A stretch of DNA of 64,000 nt, from NCBI RefSeq assembly GCF_001649575.2, contig NC_051441.1, positions 9,695,587-9,759,586 on the forward strand, read 5' to 3'. Origin of the DNA: Kryptolebias marmoratus (Eukaryota; Chordata; Actinopteri; Cyprinodontiformes; Rivulidae). The position numbers and the translations under genes are program-made. The first letter of the stretch is position 1, and each line of letters begins with the position of its first letter. Below the pieces are notes generated by a model. That model was not told where the DNA came from, made no database searches, and saw only the letters and a program-made list of their open reading frames with translations. Shown here one piece after another: positions 1 through 13,199 of this stretch.

Positions 1-839
1 GTTAGCTGGGTTCTGAAATACGACAGAAAAGGTTAAGCAAAACACCAGGCCTCCATCCCACCTGTCCACAAATTACTGCTACATAAACATGAAGGTTGAA
101 CGTCTGCATGCACATGCATAAGATAAATTTACGTTGGTGGTCGAAGTTCCCCAATTATCAATCTGACCAAGAGTGGTGGAATAAAAAAATATCAGTTTGA
201 GTTAACACACTTGATAAAGCCCTGTGTGATTATCAATCTAGACTTGTTTTAGTCATCAAAACTCCTAAATGATAAGAAGCACAAAAATCTGAAAATTTTG
301 ACCTTTTTGAGTCGAATTTTGGTGGATTTTTCTTCGTTATGAATTGTAATTTATTCTTCTACACGGTACCATATGTCCTTATATTTTTTCCTCACTGTTC
401 TTTGTGCTAACAAGTGGATGTGTTCGTGTTTAAAGCCTGTCTCTCTATGTTTGCCCATCATGGTCAGACAGGAAGCTGGTCAGACTGCGGTCAGTGTGAG
501 CCAGTCCTAAAACCTTTCGACTAGGTGTGAAGAAGACTTGGTGACATTTCTCCCATGTGGCAGACTTCTGATGAAGCTGAGAAGGAGGAGTTATTGCTCT
601 GGATACATTTTTGGCTCTCCTTATATACCCAGTACCCAAAACAGGAAACACTGAAGTGTGTATTTACGTTTGCTGTAATGCTAATAGACTTTGTGCTCAG
701 TGGAAAAAAAAAAGTATTCAAAAGTCATGTCCAATCAAACCTTGACTGACATTTATGCAAGCCATGGGATTACAGTATTTATCTGAATGTGTGTGAATGC
801 ATGTACTTGTGGTGTGTGGTCTTATTCACATCACACATA

Positions 840-1260
840 GATGCCCGCCTCCTCCCCCCTCTCCACTGTGCGGCCAATACAGCGTCACCCAGAGACACAA
901 TTAAGAGCCCATGCCGGAAAGCAGGGCTAAGCGGGTGGATGCTGAGATGAGACAGGCTCACCGGGCAATTCCTTTCCCTCCTTGTTTCCAAAGGCCTCTT
1001 GGCAAGACGCAGAAGGCCCAAGATGTCAGCTTGAAGCACAAGACCAATCTGTCTCAACACAGTTGGCTGACTACAGGACCTAAAGGAATCCCAACATGTA
1101 CCATCTCTCTGCTTGCTTTGCACTGAGCCATGCATGCTCACCCAGCGGGAAACAGGAAGGCCTGATCAGCCCAGGATTTCACAGCAGTTCAGGTGGTCTG
1201 CATGCAGAGGTGCTGAACTCATGGGATGTGACCAACAGATTTTTTCTGGTCCAAGCCAGC
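840..1260. promoter_or_regulatory. candidate regulatory island
   Basis: A more GC-rich, non-repetitive block in AT-rich surroundings, with ACACAATTAAGAG near 895 and several CpGs. Short overlapping frames occur on both strands, but none shows a domain. It could be a conserved enhancer or an unrecognised RNA exon. No alignment was possible. Confidence 0.25.
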
Positions 1261-2239
1261 TTTTCATGGAAGGTAGCACAAAAAGTGTTGTTCCTGTCAA
1301 ACTCATTGCTCGACTGTAAATGATTTGCACAGAAAGACTACAGATACTTGTTTAAACTAAATGCTAGTTAACAATATGTGTTTTATATCATATAAAAATG
1401 TTTTTAATTGGTGTTTTTTACATTTGTTGGAAATTTTCACTCTATTAAGTTATCTGAATAAACTGGCACTTTATGCTAAAATCATACAAGAACTACCAAT
1501 GCCCTTGGTAAACAAATTATGCTCAAAAAGATTTTAAATGTTTTTTTTGTTTTTTTAAGCGAAGTGGTTTAGCAGTATTGAGTGTATTGACTGTTAAAAC
1601 GTAACTAAAAGCATTAGATTCAAGATAAAATAATTGCGTAATTCAAACAACAGCCAAATTTTACAAATCATCTCTTCGATGTGTTCGATGTCTTGTAAAG
1701 GGCTATATTTAGGACAGTGTTTTGTATTGCCTCCAGCACAACATTAACCTTTGACCTTTTGGTGCATTTGGTTTTGGACAACTATTTCGGGGACTGAATT
1801 TGTTGGATAGTTCTGACCCATGTCCACCAAAGCAACTCAACAAACGTATTCAAGTTCAATCTTCGGGTAGCCATTGATGTGTGTGTTGCAGCACCTCTTC
1901 CAGCAGTACAGTGTTTGTTTCCAGGCCCAGGATGTATACACAGACCAAAGAGATTTACTACTTAAAGATGTAAGTGCTAAAGGAGTGTTGCAGCTCATTG
2001 ACTTTTCAAGTGGATAGACATCAGGCTCTTGAGCCTCTCTGATACAAAGTGTAAAGTGTTTGTTTTTCCTGAAAGTGAGTGTCCCAAAGCCATTTACTTT
2101 GAAATCTGTTTTAACATTTTACTTCCAATGTTCCCAAAAATGATAATGAAATACAACACAAAAGAAAAATTCTGGTGAAAATACAGAAACTTCTATAGCT
2201 CCACTTCCTGAAAATTTTTCTATTTCCTTACTTTCTCAA

Positions 2240-2470
2240 GTATCTAATTGGCTGCTGGTGTTTGACACCCAGGCGACAGGTGTTTGTGTTTCCTGTTCTG
2301 AAACCTAAAGTAGGTTTATTTAGGGTTTTCACATGCGAACTACATCCACCTGCCAGCTCTCACTCTGTCCTGTAGCATCATCTGAGTCGCTCACAGTTCT
2401 ATCTGTTCCAGCCAATCAGGCTGCAACACAACTTAGACTTCTTACGTAAAGTCAGCTGTGAAATTACACA
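2240..2470. promoter_or_regulatory. candidate regulatory island with T-box-like sites
   Basis: Contains the inverted repeat GGTGTTTGACACC (2257-2269) followed by AGGTGTTTG (2278-2286), resembling clustered T-box half-sites. Two CCAAT-type boxes (around 2247 and 2413) flank the block. Function is inferred from motifs only. Confidence 0.25.
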
Positions 2471-3994
2471 TCTCTACAAGTAGCTTCTCAGCTACTATCA
2501 AACCCCAAGTGTCTGTTAATACTAGCCGACCATTCCACCCCCACCCATCGTAACACACCCATGTTTTATAAAATTACATCAAATAAAAAGCACCTCTGGG
2601 AAGATTTTTACAACTCATGTGTCCCCAGTGTTGTGACAAATGGACAATTTATGCAATAAATGTGTCATTACAGCATTTTACATGTTTTTAAAAGAAAATG
2701 CATTAGGCTGAGTACCAGAAGTCAAATTACTCATGTACAGTGTCTGAAATAGACAAGTACAAGTATATTCAAAATCCAATTTAAGAATTTACCTTTTTTA
2801 TTTTTTTGTGTTTTAGAGATATTATTTTGATTTATTGGAATAAAATTAGACTTAGATTTTTAATGACACAATCCATAGGCAAAATAAATCTATAAATGAT
2901 ATGCAGAAACCATTGTGAGCTGATAAACTGGATGCCAGATTAAAAAGTCACTCCCAGTCCTGTCATCATCTCTTCTTCTTTTGTTTCCACTCTTTCCCTT
3001 TGCTGCTTTTTCCAGCTGACCTAGTTTTTAGCTTTTAGCACCTTTATTTTAAATTCATAAGACAGAAAATGTAAAAGACAATAAATGAAAAGTATATGTA
3101 CAAAATTTCACTTCACTGAGCAGTATGAGCAACTATGATAATGTGACCATGATAACATTTTAAGGGAAATTATTTAGGTATAAAGGAGCAGCTTAAGGTG
3201 TGGTGTATGCTTTAGTTTTAATGGCTTGTACCTCTTAAGTTACTACTTACACACTAAAGTCACTCCTATAGTTCATATAACTTTGCAACAATTTGCAAAA
3301 AAAAAAAAAAAATACTTGTTAAAAAAAGCTGTTTTGACAAAGGTACATGAAAACAAGTACATGCTGGGAAATATAAATAAAACTGGATTCAATCAAACCA
3401 GGCTAGACATTTTCATCTTTTTGTCTTTTACATGTTTTTAGTATATTTGTGTAATTGTAAAGCAACACTGAAGCAAATACTCTCACCTCTGTTAAATAGA
3501 AATTGCTTATCAAGTAGGTTTTTATCAACTGGTTTGGAACAAACAGAAGTCAACATATTAGTAAATCTGATCATAAATGTAGGTACAGAACTGTGGTTGC
3601 TAACTGGGAGCAAAATCATAAGGAAAAGGATACAAGAAAACTAATTAGCTTCAAAATATGTATAAAATTCTGTTACAAACAAGTGTCTACAAACACTGGA
3701 AGTAAACCCAGCACCTGACTTTAAGGATATGTGAAAATGTTACTGAATCCTCTGTCCCAAAGAAGAAAAATGATCACTTTAATTACATAAGCTTCTTAAT
3801 AAAATGCATCTCATAAAGCCAGACGGTGATAATGACATTGCCAATGCATTTCTTTCTAACTTAACATGTATGTTTTCTTTGCAGCATGTCTCACTGAATG
3901 ATGTTTTCTGCAGGTCCCAGTCTACAAATACAATACTAAGCAGTAACTTCATTTAACCATCATGGAAACATGATAATATGAGAGGGGCCTTTAA

Positions 3995-4045
3995 GTGTCT
4001 GGCTCAGAGACTGGCTCTGGGGTTTTGTGGGTTCGATTTTTGATT
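3995..4045 (+). repeat. possible tRNA-derived SINE head fragment
   Basis: TGGCTCAGAGACTGG (4000-4014) resembles a polymerase III A box and GGTTCGATT (4030-4038) a B box, at SINE-like spacing. It sits just upstream of repeat family A copy 1. The match is weak and no cloverleaf was found. Confidence 0.2.
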
Positions 4046-4274
4046 GCTTGCGAGGCTGACAGCATTCAAAAGGTAGTGGGAATGGAGGGAGAACAGGAAG
4101 GCAGCAATGCAGAGATTTGGATGCATGGTCATTTTTTTATGACTTTGATTTTGGGAGAGGCAAAATGCAACATTACATCACTCATGTGGTGATGCTGGCA
4201 AAATGAAAAAAGAAAGAAAAAACATAAATTGAGTTAAGTTGAAAAGTTTATGGCAACTGTAATGGAAATTAAGG

Positions 4275-4650
4275 TTTTAAAGTGATAGTTCATTTTTTAA
4301 AGTAAAGTTCTGTGGAAATGTTATAAACATTTAAAATCTTACCCATTGTAGATAAGTCTTTGAATAGATTCAATTTGGAGAAATGTATTAGTACTGGCTG
4401 AAGTGAAAAGCTAATGATTATTCTGGGTAAGGCCAAGATCAAATCCAAATAAATTATTGCCTTTAAACATCTCCAATCTCAAACTTTATTATATAAATGT
4501 TTACACTGCTGTCATGTTCACATTACACAGTTATTTGCATTGGATTCTGTGGTTACTTGCAAGTGCAAATAGCAACAGTGAAAGCTAGCTGTAGCCCTTC
4601 TAGTGCAGCCTGGGGCACTTCCAGCAAGAATGTTATAATATGTCTGGCAA
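4275..4650 (+). repeat. dispersed repeat family A, copy 1
   Basis: Begins TTTTAAAGTGATAGTTCA and shares an ordered series of blocks with copy 3 at 49761 (TTCTGTGGA near 4307, TTTGGAGAAAT near 4374, CTCCAATCTCAAA near 4471, AGCTGTAGC near 4588, GCAGCCTGGGG near 4605). It looks like an old non-autonomous DNA transposon. The right end is unclear. Confidence 0.7.
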
Positions 4651-6119
4651 AATAGCTGTTTAATGTGAAACTGACAGCAATATAAAGAGTTTTAAAATGG
4701 TGTTTGCATGAGGTTTATAGGTTTTTTGAGACTGAAGGTTTTTTTAAGACCAAGGCAATCCACTTTGGTTATGGTCTCTCACAGACTAGCTTTGAGCTCA
4801 TCAGTCCAGTAAAAGTTAAACACTATTTCTCTAAACTAGAGTTGGGTTGTTTAAAAAAATAAGTTCATAACCTTGCCACAGAAGCCAATTTCAAAAGATC
4901 TAAATACTTTTAATGCCTAATGTGACTTCTCTTGACTGTCCTGCTAATAAAATTCTATATTATATGGTCAGATAAGTTCAGTAAACTTCAACTACTGCTA
5001 AGGTGTGTCGTTGTAGTTACAGTAAATTCTACTTTGTTAAGGGGTAAGGTCAATTCCTGTTGATTGTATTAAAGCAAAATAAATAAATTTTAAAGAGTTA
5101 ATACATTTTAAAGCAGCACAATATTGCAGTATTTCCAGGTAAGATCATAAGCTAGTCTTAGTCTAGAACACTGTTTTATTTGTTGTAGATGTAAATTTCT
5201 GGAAAAAAAAATTATACATGTAGATTTTATTTTTGAATCGACTGTGGTGAAGTTTAAGCCTTCAAACCTCTTCACATTCAGCAGATGGTAGATTTAGATA
5301 GAATTCCTTGTTATCAACCTTGTCAATAAGGCATTTATGCATAACCCAAAAGAGCAGGAAGGTTGGGAAACTGAGATGGTTTTCTAAAGAGATAAAAATC
5401 AGCTGGCGCCTGTTGAGGAGGTGCCTGTGTACAGTATGTCCTGTCGCTGCAGAGGACAAAGACTCTCCCTAATCATACCTTAAAAACAGGATTTCAATAT
5501 CAATGCTCAGTTTTGGCTTTGGAAGACAACATTCTGAAAGTGGTTAAAGATTAGCCAAGAAGAACTACATTCAGAATAACTTGTAAAACGATCTCCCAAA
5601 GGATGTAACAAGTTATTATCTCAAAAAAAAGAAAAGAAAAACTCAACCATTTACTTCAAAACATCAATTTTAGATACATTGATGTGACTCTATAGTTGTC
5701 TTGTTCACTGGACATAACAGCAACGTATTTTCTCTTGTACTCTTTCCAGCTGAATCTATTGTTCAAATTCTCAACTTGTTGATTTTTTTTTTCTGTAACT
5801 TCTCCACATCAACTGTAAATCCTAGCCCGCTGTGGGACTGCACTTGTCTTCTCTTTCAACCTCTGATCTTTCAGCTGGTGGGAAACATTCAGAGGTTTTT
5901 CCATTTTCTTCCTGTTCCATGCAGGACTTTAAAGTGGTGTCCCAGGAGACTCGGTTTGGGTTTACAGACAAAACTTTTCACCCCTTCCCCCACAAGCTCA
6001 CCGTCCCATGTCTATCCGTTGGATTTCATCTGCTTTTTCTTGGGGTCTGCCACCTGCATGTGCCTGTGCATAGATACCCATTGTTAAAAAGTTAGGCCTC
6101 AGTAAGCAGCTTCAACCAA

Positions 6120-6410
6120 ACTCAGGTGAAACCCCGTTTTAAGGTCACAGGAGTGCGCCGAGGTGTAAGTACTGTGTAACTTAAGATTTTTAATTACAGA
6201 CTCTGCATAGTGCTGCGATAAGAAGGTCACAGTTTCCTGAAAGTCTGCTTGGTGAGTCAGAAGCATTGCCGTTACCAAGACTGAATAAAAGCTTGAAACT
6301 TTGTACAAAATTAAACTTACAGTCCTGATGACTCTTTCTGACCCATGGAAACCACCTAATGAGTCACTTTTCATGCCCTTGGGTTTGACTCATCCATTCA
6401 GTCATGAAGT
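6120..6410. promoter_or_regulatory. candidate enhancer with AP-1 cluster and AAGGTCA half-sites
   Basis: Three exact AP-1 sites (TGAGTCA 6253-6259, TGAGTCA 6360-6366, TGACTCA 6386-6392) lie within 140 bp. A RUNX-like AAACCACC sits just before the second. Two AAGGTCACAG repeats (AAGGTCA at 6141-6147 and 6223-6229) match SF-1/ERR half-sites. The block is about 9.3 kb upstream of the sox9 start codon. Motifs are seen; enhancer activity is inferred. Confidence 0.35.
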
Positions 6411-9074
6411 CATAACCTGTTTGTTTCGTTCCAGCTTCCTAATCTTCTTGTTTTTCCAGATCATGCACCTCTCACCTTTCTGCCACGCTGAAGGTAGAGT
6501 TACTCGACTTGCTGCTTGTCTTTCTTCAAAAAGGAGTCAGAATATTTTAAACTTTAATACAGCAGCAAACAACTGTTTGCTATGGGAGAAAAAGCTCTGT
6601 AGTGATTATCTTATTCTTATATCATATCTTTTCTACTGATATTAGGAAATTGAGATGACACATGTTGAGTTCCTACACTTGCATACAGGTTTGTACATGC
6701 CAGAATTTGTCAGAGTCACTCGGCATGGTAGATTTCCCTTAATAAATAAATCACATTCCTAAATTAGTTTATTAGTTAAAAAGACAGATAAAACAGAATA
6801 TTGGATCTGTTTTATTAGAGGTACTTGAGCTAAAACACCTTATGCATACAGTACTTCCTAAAATTTAAACAATCTTTTTCATAATAGGTACAACTTCACT
6901 AACAGAAAAGGTGCACTACAAATGTTAGTTCTTATCTTCAAATGAAGTAGTGTCAAAACTCCAAAGCATACTAGTATCATGGGCCATTGTTAGAAATTCT
7001 GAGATGTTTCAGTATGTTGCTGTTTTGTGGCAACGTCTTGTGAAAATGTGAAATACACGCACACAAAATGTTTTTTTTATTATTTTTCATTCTTATCTTT
7101 CTAAATATAGCATCATCATCTACTTTTCAGCGCTTCAAGAATAAAACAACTGAAGAAAACAACATGTAGGATGAGAATCCACCACCTTTCCATGTATTTG
7201 GATTTTTTGGCCAAGTGAACAGTGTCAACCAATAATAACGCCACAAAGTGAGCCTCAGCATCTTTATGCTTGCTGTCATGTCATCACTAACTTGGCCACA
7301 GCTGATTATCAGCAGGGAAAAGGAACATGTATTTGTCATTTTTTGTGAACTTGTAGCACTTTGTGCTTTAGACCAACAGACAATGAGTTTTGGTTCTTTT
7401 ATGAAATCCAGTTGCTGGTGTACTTTTTTTTTTTTAACTTTTTTTAATCTCCAAATTACAGTAACACTATCAACACTTGGTGGTGCCTGATCAAAACATT
7501 GGACCTGACTGATCAGAGCAGTCCAGGGCAGCTGCTTTTATTTTTGATTTTAATCTGTAAAATTGGACAAACAAAATGGAACCATGCTAGCCAGTATTAT
7601 TTCATTATCTCTCTTTGGCCTGCCTGATCTGTTTGGAAAGTATCTTTCTACGGTTGTGATAGTGTTCTTGTTTGTTTGAATGGTTGCAGAAGATTCAGTA
7701 TAATAATTATATAGATATTTGAAAAAACAAAACTTAACTGAGTTATTGTATTTATCAGCCGTTAATGTGTCATGCAAAATTAAATAGTTATAGAACTGTA
7801 CTATTGTTTTTAGTGGACTTATTAGAATACAAAAATGCTGTGATGTTAATGCTACACAGTCTGATGAAAATCAGAAAATACACTGAATAAATACTTATAA
7901 TTCAGACTCAATACTTCTCCAAACATTCCTGAACTGAATCCATTATAACATGTCTCATAAATCAGGTTGCTAACCTGCTGTGAACTCACCAGCCGAGTGT
8001 CAACACAGCAAGTTAAGGCAGATAAAGCCAGCGCACAGTCTCACAGTCTGCAGCAATCTGCAGCAGATCTAACAGTCCACTTACAATTTTCTTCCTCCCA
8101 CCAAAAAGAAAATCACCAAGCTGCTCAAATACTGCATCTCAGGAAATGTTGGGGAACAATTTCCTCTAAGAGTAACATTAGAAAGCATGACTCTGGCTCC
8201 CAAAGTGTTGGGGCCACCACCGCTGGGCTGTCCCAATTAGATGGAGCTTCCCCGCTGTGTGTGACCCAGCCTGAAAACAGGAGCACCCAAAGGGAGCTGG
8301 AGGAAGAAACGGAGGAAGGAGAGAGGTGAGTCGCACGCAGCCCTGAGTGCTTTGTTATGTTTGGCACATATGTATTTCACCTAACGTCTCTCCGAGTCTG
8401 CACACACTTCATGATTCATTTTCAAAAAAGAAAAAGAAAAATATTGTGCGAAAAAAAAAAAAACCCTAAAAGACTGACGCATGTGAGGAGAAGGCTGCTT
8501 CTACTTTGGCAAATACTAAAAGCATTGTGTTTTATGGGTTTTATGGAAACTTATTTGAAGACATTAATTTTATAAGCCATTGGTTTATACATTTAATAAA
8601 GACCTCAGGATTCAATAACTGAAATAAAATTAGCAACATAAAACAGTTCAATAATTCAAACTGCTTAATTTGTTAATAATACAGTTTTCCATATTGATGC
8701 ATTATAACTGATCTGTTATTTGTTGACAGTATAAAGGCTTTATTTTTCTGAAGTGACTTCAGTTTGTAACTCAGGCTGAAAATGTAATTATTTTTTTTTA
8801 TGTCCAGAACATCTACTTAACTTTTTCTTTCATAAATTATTATATTTTATTCTGTTTTTAGTAAAGGTTCCAGGAATCACAAACACAACAAAATGTGAAA
8901 CAATTGCTGCAAAAAAATAAAAAATAAAAAAAGATACAAAAAGCACGATTCATTTTTAACTGTATTTATTTTAATGTTATAACTTCTTATTACTACATGA
9001 ACATTTTCTTTGTTTATTTTGATATTCTTGTTAGGAATCAAATCTGTTCAGTTAGATTTAGATTTTGATCTAAA

Positions 9075-9265
9075 GAAATGCGTATTGTCTGCCACCTTTC
9101 ATGCCGAAGTTATAAACTAAAATCATCTGTTGCTGAGAAGAAAATTGTAGCTGTTTTGGTCCAACCTCGTAAATAACATCATGCACAATTTCATATATAT
9201 TATGAGCTCTTGTGAGATGAGTTGAAATTAAATATTGCACAATGTGCTCAGCTACTAACACAAGT
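9075..9265 (+). repeat. dispersed repeat family B, copy 1
   Basis: The first 40 bp align with 58311 onward (GTATTGTCTGCCACCTTTCATG against ATATTGCCTGCCGCCTTGCATG as overlapping shorter blocks), then the copies diverge. Recognised as part of an abundant fish repeat, class not assigned. Confidence 0.5.
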
Positions 9266-10319
9266 TTTAGCTCCGTACCTGTAAAATTTATGCTTTGTCT
9301 TAGGGGGCAGGTAGTAAAAGTTGAAACATTAATATATAAAAAAAAATGTATTTATGTTCAATAATGAACCGGAATGAAATTTGCCAGTAAAAAGATATCA
9401 GTTTAAAGCATAATATTGTTTTAATTTCTGCTTCCTGAAACATGGATCCGTAACAATCTGTATTTGTTTTAAATTTGCTTCTGGAAGACTGTTTTGAAAT
9501 TAAATAAGCTGTAGGACAAGTTCAACTCATACAGAAATTGAATATCAGAAGTTGAATATTAATACATGCATGACAATAGCAAAGGGCAGATTGTCTTTTT
9601 TTTTCAAGCTTTACCTAAAATGTGTCTAAGTGTCCAAACTAAGTTAATTTACAATCTGTGGATACAGTTCCTAGTTTCTAAAGTTAGTTTGCTGTTTCCT
9701 TTGGCCTGACATTGTCTCTGATAAGAAAAAACTTGGCTCTTGCCATTGTAATAAGACACTGGAGTAAAGCCTTTGAAATATGCCATTGTGCCTTCTAGCC
9801 CTACCCTTTCTGAAAGCATTAATCTCATTGCAACTCTCTAATGCTGAAATCCAGAGCAGCTAAGAAGACTGGATCTGCTTGACCACACAAGCTATTCCCA
9901 TTTCCTGTGCAACAAGTGATATCAAAGGTAAAACCAGTGTGGGGTGCACGGCTAAAAGGAAGTATATCTGTACACCATCCATTTCCAAGAATTTAGAAAA
10001 GATTTGGGTACTGACTCCGATGCAGGTGCTAAACTCTGGAAGGTGATTAGATATCATCACTCTTTCATTAACTTGGTATTTCTTGTGCCTCCATGACTGT
10101 GTAGGAAGAATGGACCTTTTCATCAGTCCTCCGACAAATGGGCTCTGCTGAAAAGAGCCAGGTTAAGTTGGGAGGATAATGAAACAGGAGAAAAGAGGGA
10201 AGAGAGCTGACCAAAAAAAAAAAAAAGAGAAAAAAAGTGAAATGGTGCAAAGTGGGTGTTCAGTATCGATGGGGATAATCAAACAGGTCTATAAAAGCTG
10301 GGAAATAAACAAATGAGGA

Positions 10320-10710
10320 TGTAAACAGCTGCAGGTGACAGAAGCAAGAAGAGGAAGTTAGGCAACTCATCCGAGTTTATTTTTAGACCGAGCAACTGCA
10401 GGCGACAACAAGAGTCTCATTTTCACCTGATCATTGAACCTGGGTGGGAGGGGAGAATGGATAAGGGGGGGGCAGGATATTCCATTACGTAGACCAGACC
10501 CGAGCGCATACGGCGTCCGTATGAAAGGTGTCTCTGTTTGAAGGCTGAGATGCCGCACTGACATCATTCAGAGTTTGCAGATGGGACATTTTATGTGTAG
10601 TGGAGCCAGGGAGCAGCTCGCACCGTCAGCCAATCTGACTCAGAGGGGAGCCTCAGACACAAATGTGCAACAAGCCATAAAAGAGACGAGTTTCACAACT
10701 TGTGCCATGA
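10320..10710. promoter_or_regulatory. candidate regulatory island
   Basis: Locally GC- and CpG-richer sequence (for example 10380-10640) with a G-run at 10465, an AP-1 TGACTCA near 10637 and a CCAAT box near 10630, in an AT-rich setting. No coding signature. Confidence 0.25.
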
Positions 10711-12346
10711 GTCTAAACACAAAGAAATCCGAGTGTTTTTCTGGAAACAGGCTTAATATTTGCAGGCTGAAAAATCATAGCTGTTATTAAAAAATATACT
10801 ATATATATTTGAGATCATTTTTTAAATATAAAACATAAAGTGGTACAAAAAGATACAAATGAGGGTACAAAGTGATTGTATGTTTGGCAATCCCTAATGA
10901 GTTTGTGTTTTGATGTATTTCAGCAACTGACAATAGCAATGTTTTCTAGTAATTATAGTATTTTAATCGTAAAAAATAACCTATTGTTATGGTAGATAAC
11001 AAAAGAACCAAAATGCAATTGTTTTAAAATGTAAGCCAGAAAAGTACATTAAATTAAACTAGATACTATATGTGAAAATTTATGAATATATGTGAGGTTT
11101 TTAAAACTAAATTACAAGGTTACTATAATAATAAAACAAACCTGACATTAAACACAAAATGTGTCAAGTTTGACTTAATTTTCTTCCCTTCATCTTAAAT
11201 TTTAGGCTTTTTCAACTGTTTTCTATCAAATTATGCTTAATTGTAACAAAAAAAAGAGGCATGGCTTAAAACGTTGTATGACAACATTTTCTAGTCTTTC
11301 TCAGAAATGCAGCTGATGTCACAAAATGTTCAACATTCTGACACGTTTCTAAAATGAGCGCTTCATGTCTCACATTGTGACAACACAGGCATGCAGTTTT
11401 TTAATACTCTACAAATAATACTTCAGTTCATATATTAATGTTTCACATCACTTGGGAATAAAAACAAAGAGGACAGAAGGAGTATTCCCAGTTTATTTTT
11501 ATTCCTAAGCAAAATCCCAAGGACATTTCTAAAACAACCTCCCAGCATTGGGAATAACATGATGTGGGCCATTTTAGTTTCTTTATTATGACTCTTGCCA
11601 CTTCTCAGATTACAAGACCCCTGAAGAGGGTCGAAGAAGATTATTACCCTCTCAAAAAAAAAATCAGGTAATGTTGTAACATTTTGTCAGCACTTTGAGA
11701 ATGAGCTATTGTCATTCAGACATAATTGCAGGTCAGGCTCTGTTATTGGAAACAGAGGGCAGTGACCTACAGGGATCACACTCTGCTTCTGTGGTGTTTT
11801 ATTGTCATTTCAAAGGCCGCTGAGGCTGCTTCACCTGGAGGCATCAAGGTACCTTGAAGTCACTCAGCAGAGTTCAATATTGGCTGCGCTTTCCAGGCGT
11901 AGAAATCCAAAACGCAAACAATTTTCAATGAGAAGGATGAAGATTCCACTACATTTTTTAAAATGTATTGCTCCCAGTTTTATCTTGTTGTCCTTCCCAA
12001 TAATGACAATGGATCACTAGTGGCACATATCTAACACTGCTTCTGTTTAACATGGAATCAGAGTTAATTTCCTTGTTTATAGATGAACTATCACATGTGT
12101 GCTCATGGTATTTCAGTTTGTTAAAAGCCAAAAACAGTTAAAGTGAGAATATCAGGGGACTGTCTCTATAACGGACTAAAAAAACAGTCAATATTCAACA
12201 AAGTATGCTGCAGTAATTATTCATCAGGGATGGATCCATCTGTCTCTCAGCTGGAAGGTATGGGACACAGATTTGAGGTAATTGAAATCAGTATTTTACT
12301 GTTTACTGTTTGTGCTAATCTTTGATTTCCTGTAAAGTTGTATGCT

Positions 12347-12442
12347 TTTCTCAGGAATACTTACATGACACATTTCCAAAAGCATACCTAGATTAACTTG
12401 TGTATGCTTTTGGAAATGTGTCACGTAAACATTCCTGAGAAA
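12347..12442. repeat. near-perfect 41-bp inverted repeat (long hairpin)
   Basis: The left arm 12347-12387 and right arm 12402-12442 are reverse complements at 38 of 41 positions, around a 14-nt loop (12388-12401). The three mismatches are A/C on the + strand, so a minus-strand transcript would pair all 41 positions with three G-U wobbles. Size and shape suit a pre-miRNA-like hairpin; a short palindromic MITE is the main alternative. No known miRNA was recognised. Confidence 0.9.
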
Positions 12443-12479
12443 GTTGCAGTTTCTTCATGCTTTCAAGCCCCTGTCTTTC

Positions 12480-12800
12480 AGGTGAGTTTGCTGCGGTTCT
12501 GTGTGGGATGTCGGGAAGGTGTGAGCGAGTCAGAGCAGGGAATGTGAGGCCGATCCTTCTGAGGGTGACAGCGTCTTGATAAATCTTATTTAAACTCTAC
12601 CCTTTGCAAAATGCCATGTGTCAACAGCTGCCCGTGGCCAAAGCACTCTGATCTGGTAAAGCAAACACCAAGGGGCTGCCCATCAGTCCTTACGACACCA
12701 TCATTTACAGCGACTGCAAGCAATGTGGTTTATGTTTGAAACGGAATTCTGGAAATGAAGAAGGGAAGCACCCGGAAGGAAGAATTAGACGATTTGCTTA
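12480..12800. promoter_or_regulatory. candidate regulatory island
   Basis: Non-repetitive, balanced-composition block directly after the hairpin, with CpGs and mixed homeobox/SOX-like motifs, about 3 kb upstream of the sox9 ATG. No coding signal was seen. Confidence 0.25.
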
Positions 12801-13199
12801 AAGAATTGTGTCAGTCCTTTTTTGCAGTTTTCTGCTACATCTAGGGTAAATGGTACATGTTGTGGAAAGTCTCAAATAGGTGTCATGTGCATGGAGAAAA
12901 TAAGATCCTGTAAAATATTTGATTTATCTTTGAATTGCCGAAGGTTTCCACACATTTCTTTATGATTGAAATACTGTTGATTTAACCAGCTTTTGAGAAT
13001 TAAAATAAAAATCCTAAAACATTCTCAAAGAAAAGTTGGATTTGTTTAAAAAGATACAGGATATATAGAAAAGAGAGACCTGTTCTTAGATTTTATTTTA
13101 TTTTAGTTGCACACTTTAAAGATAAACAACAATCCTAAATACCCATTTTTACAGATAAAAATCAGCACTAAAAGCTAAAAAAAGAGACCCAGTCTGCCC

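Noticed and set aside
779..1141. 120-codon minus-strand frame
   Set aside because: No recognisable domain and an opposed frame covers the same DNA; better explained as a non-coding island.
6120..6410. Direct homologue of the mammalian testis enhancer of Sox9
   Set aside because: Only shared motif types were seen. No aligned core could be recognised, and I do not recall this enhancer being conserved in teleosts.
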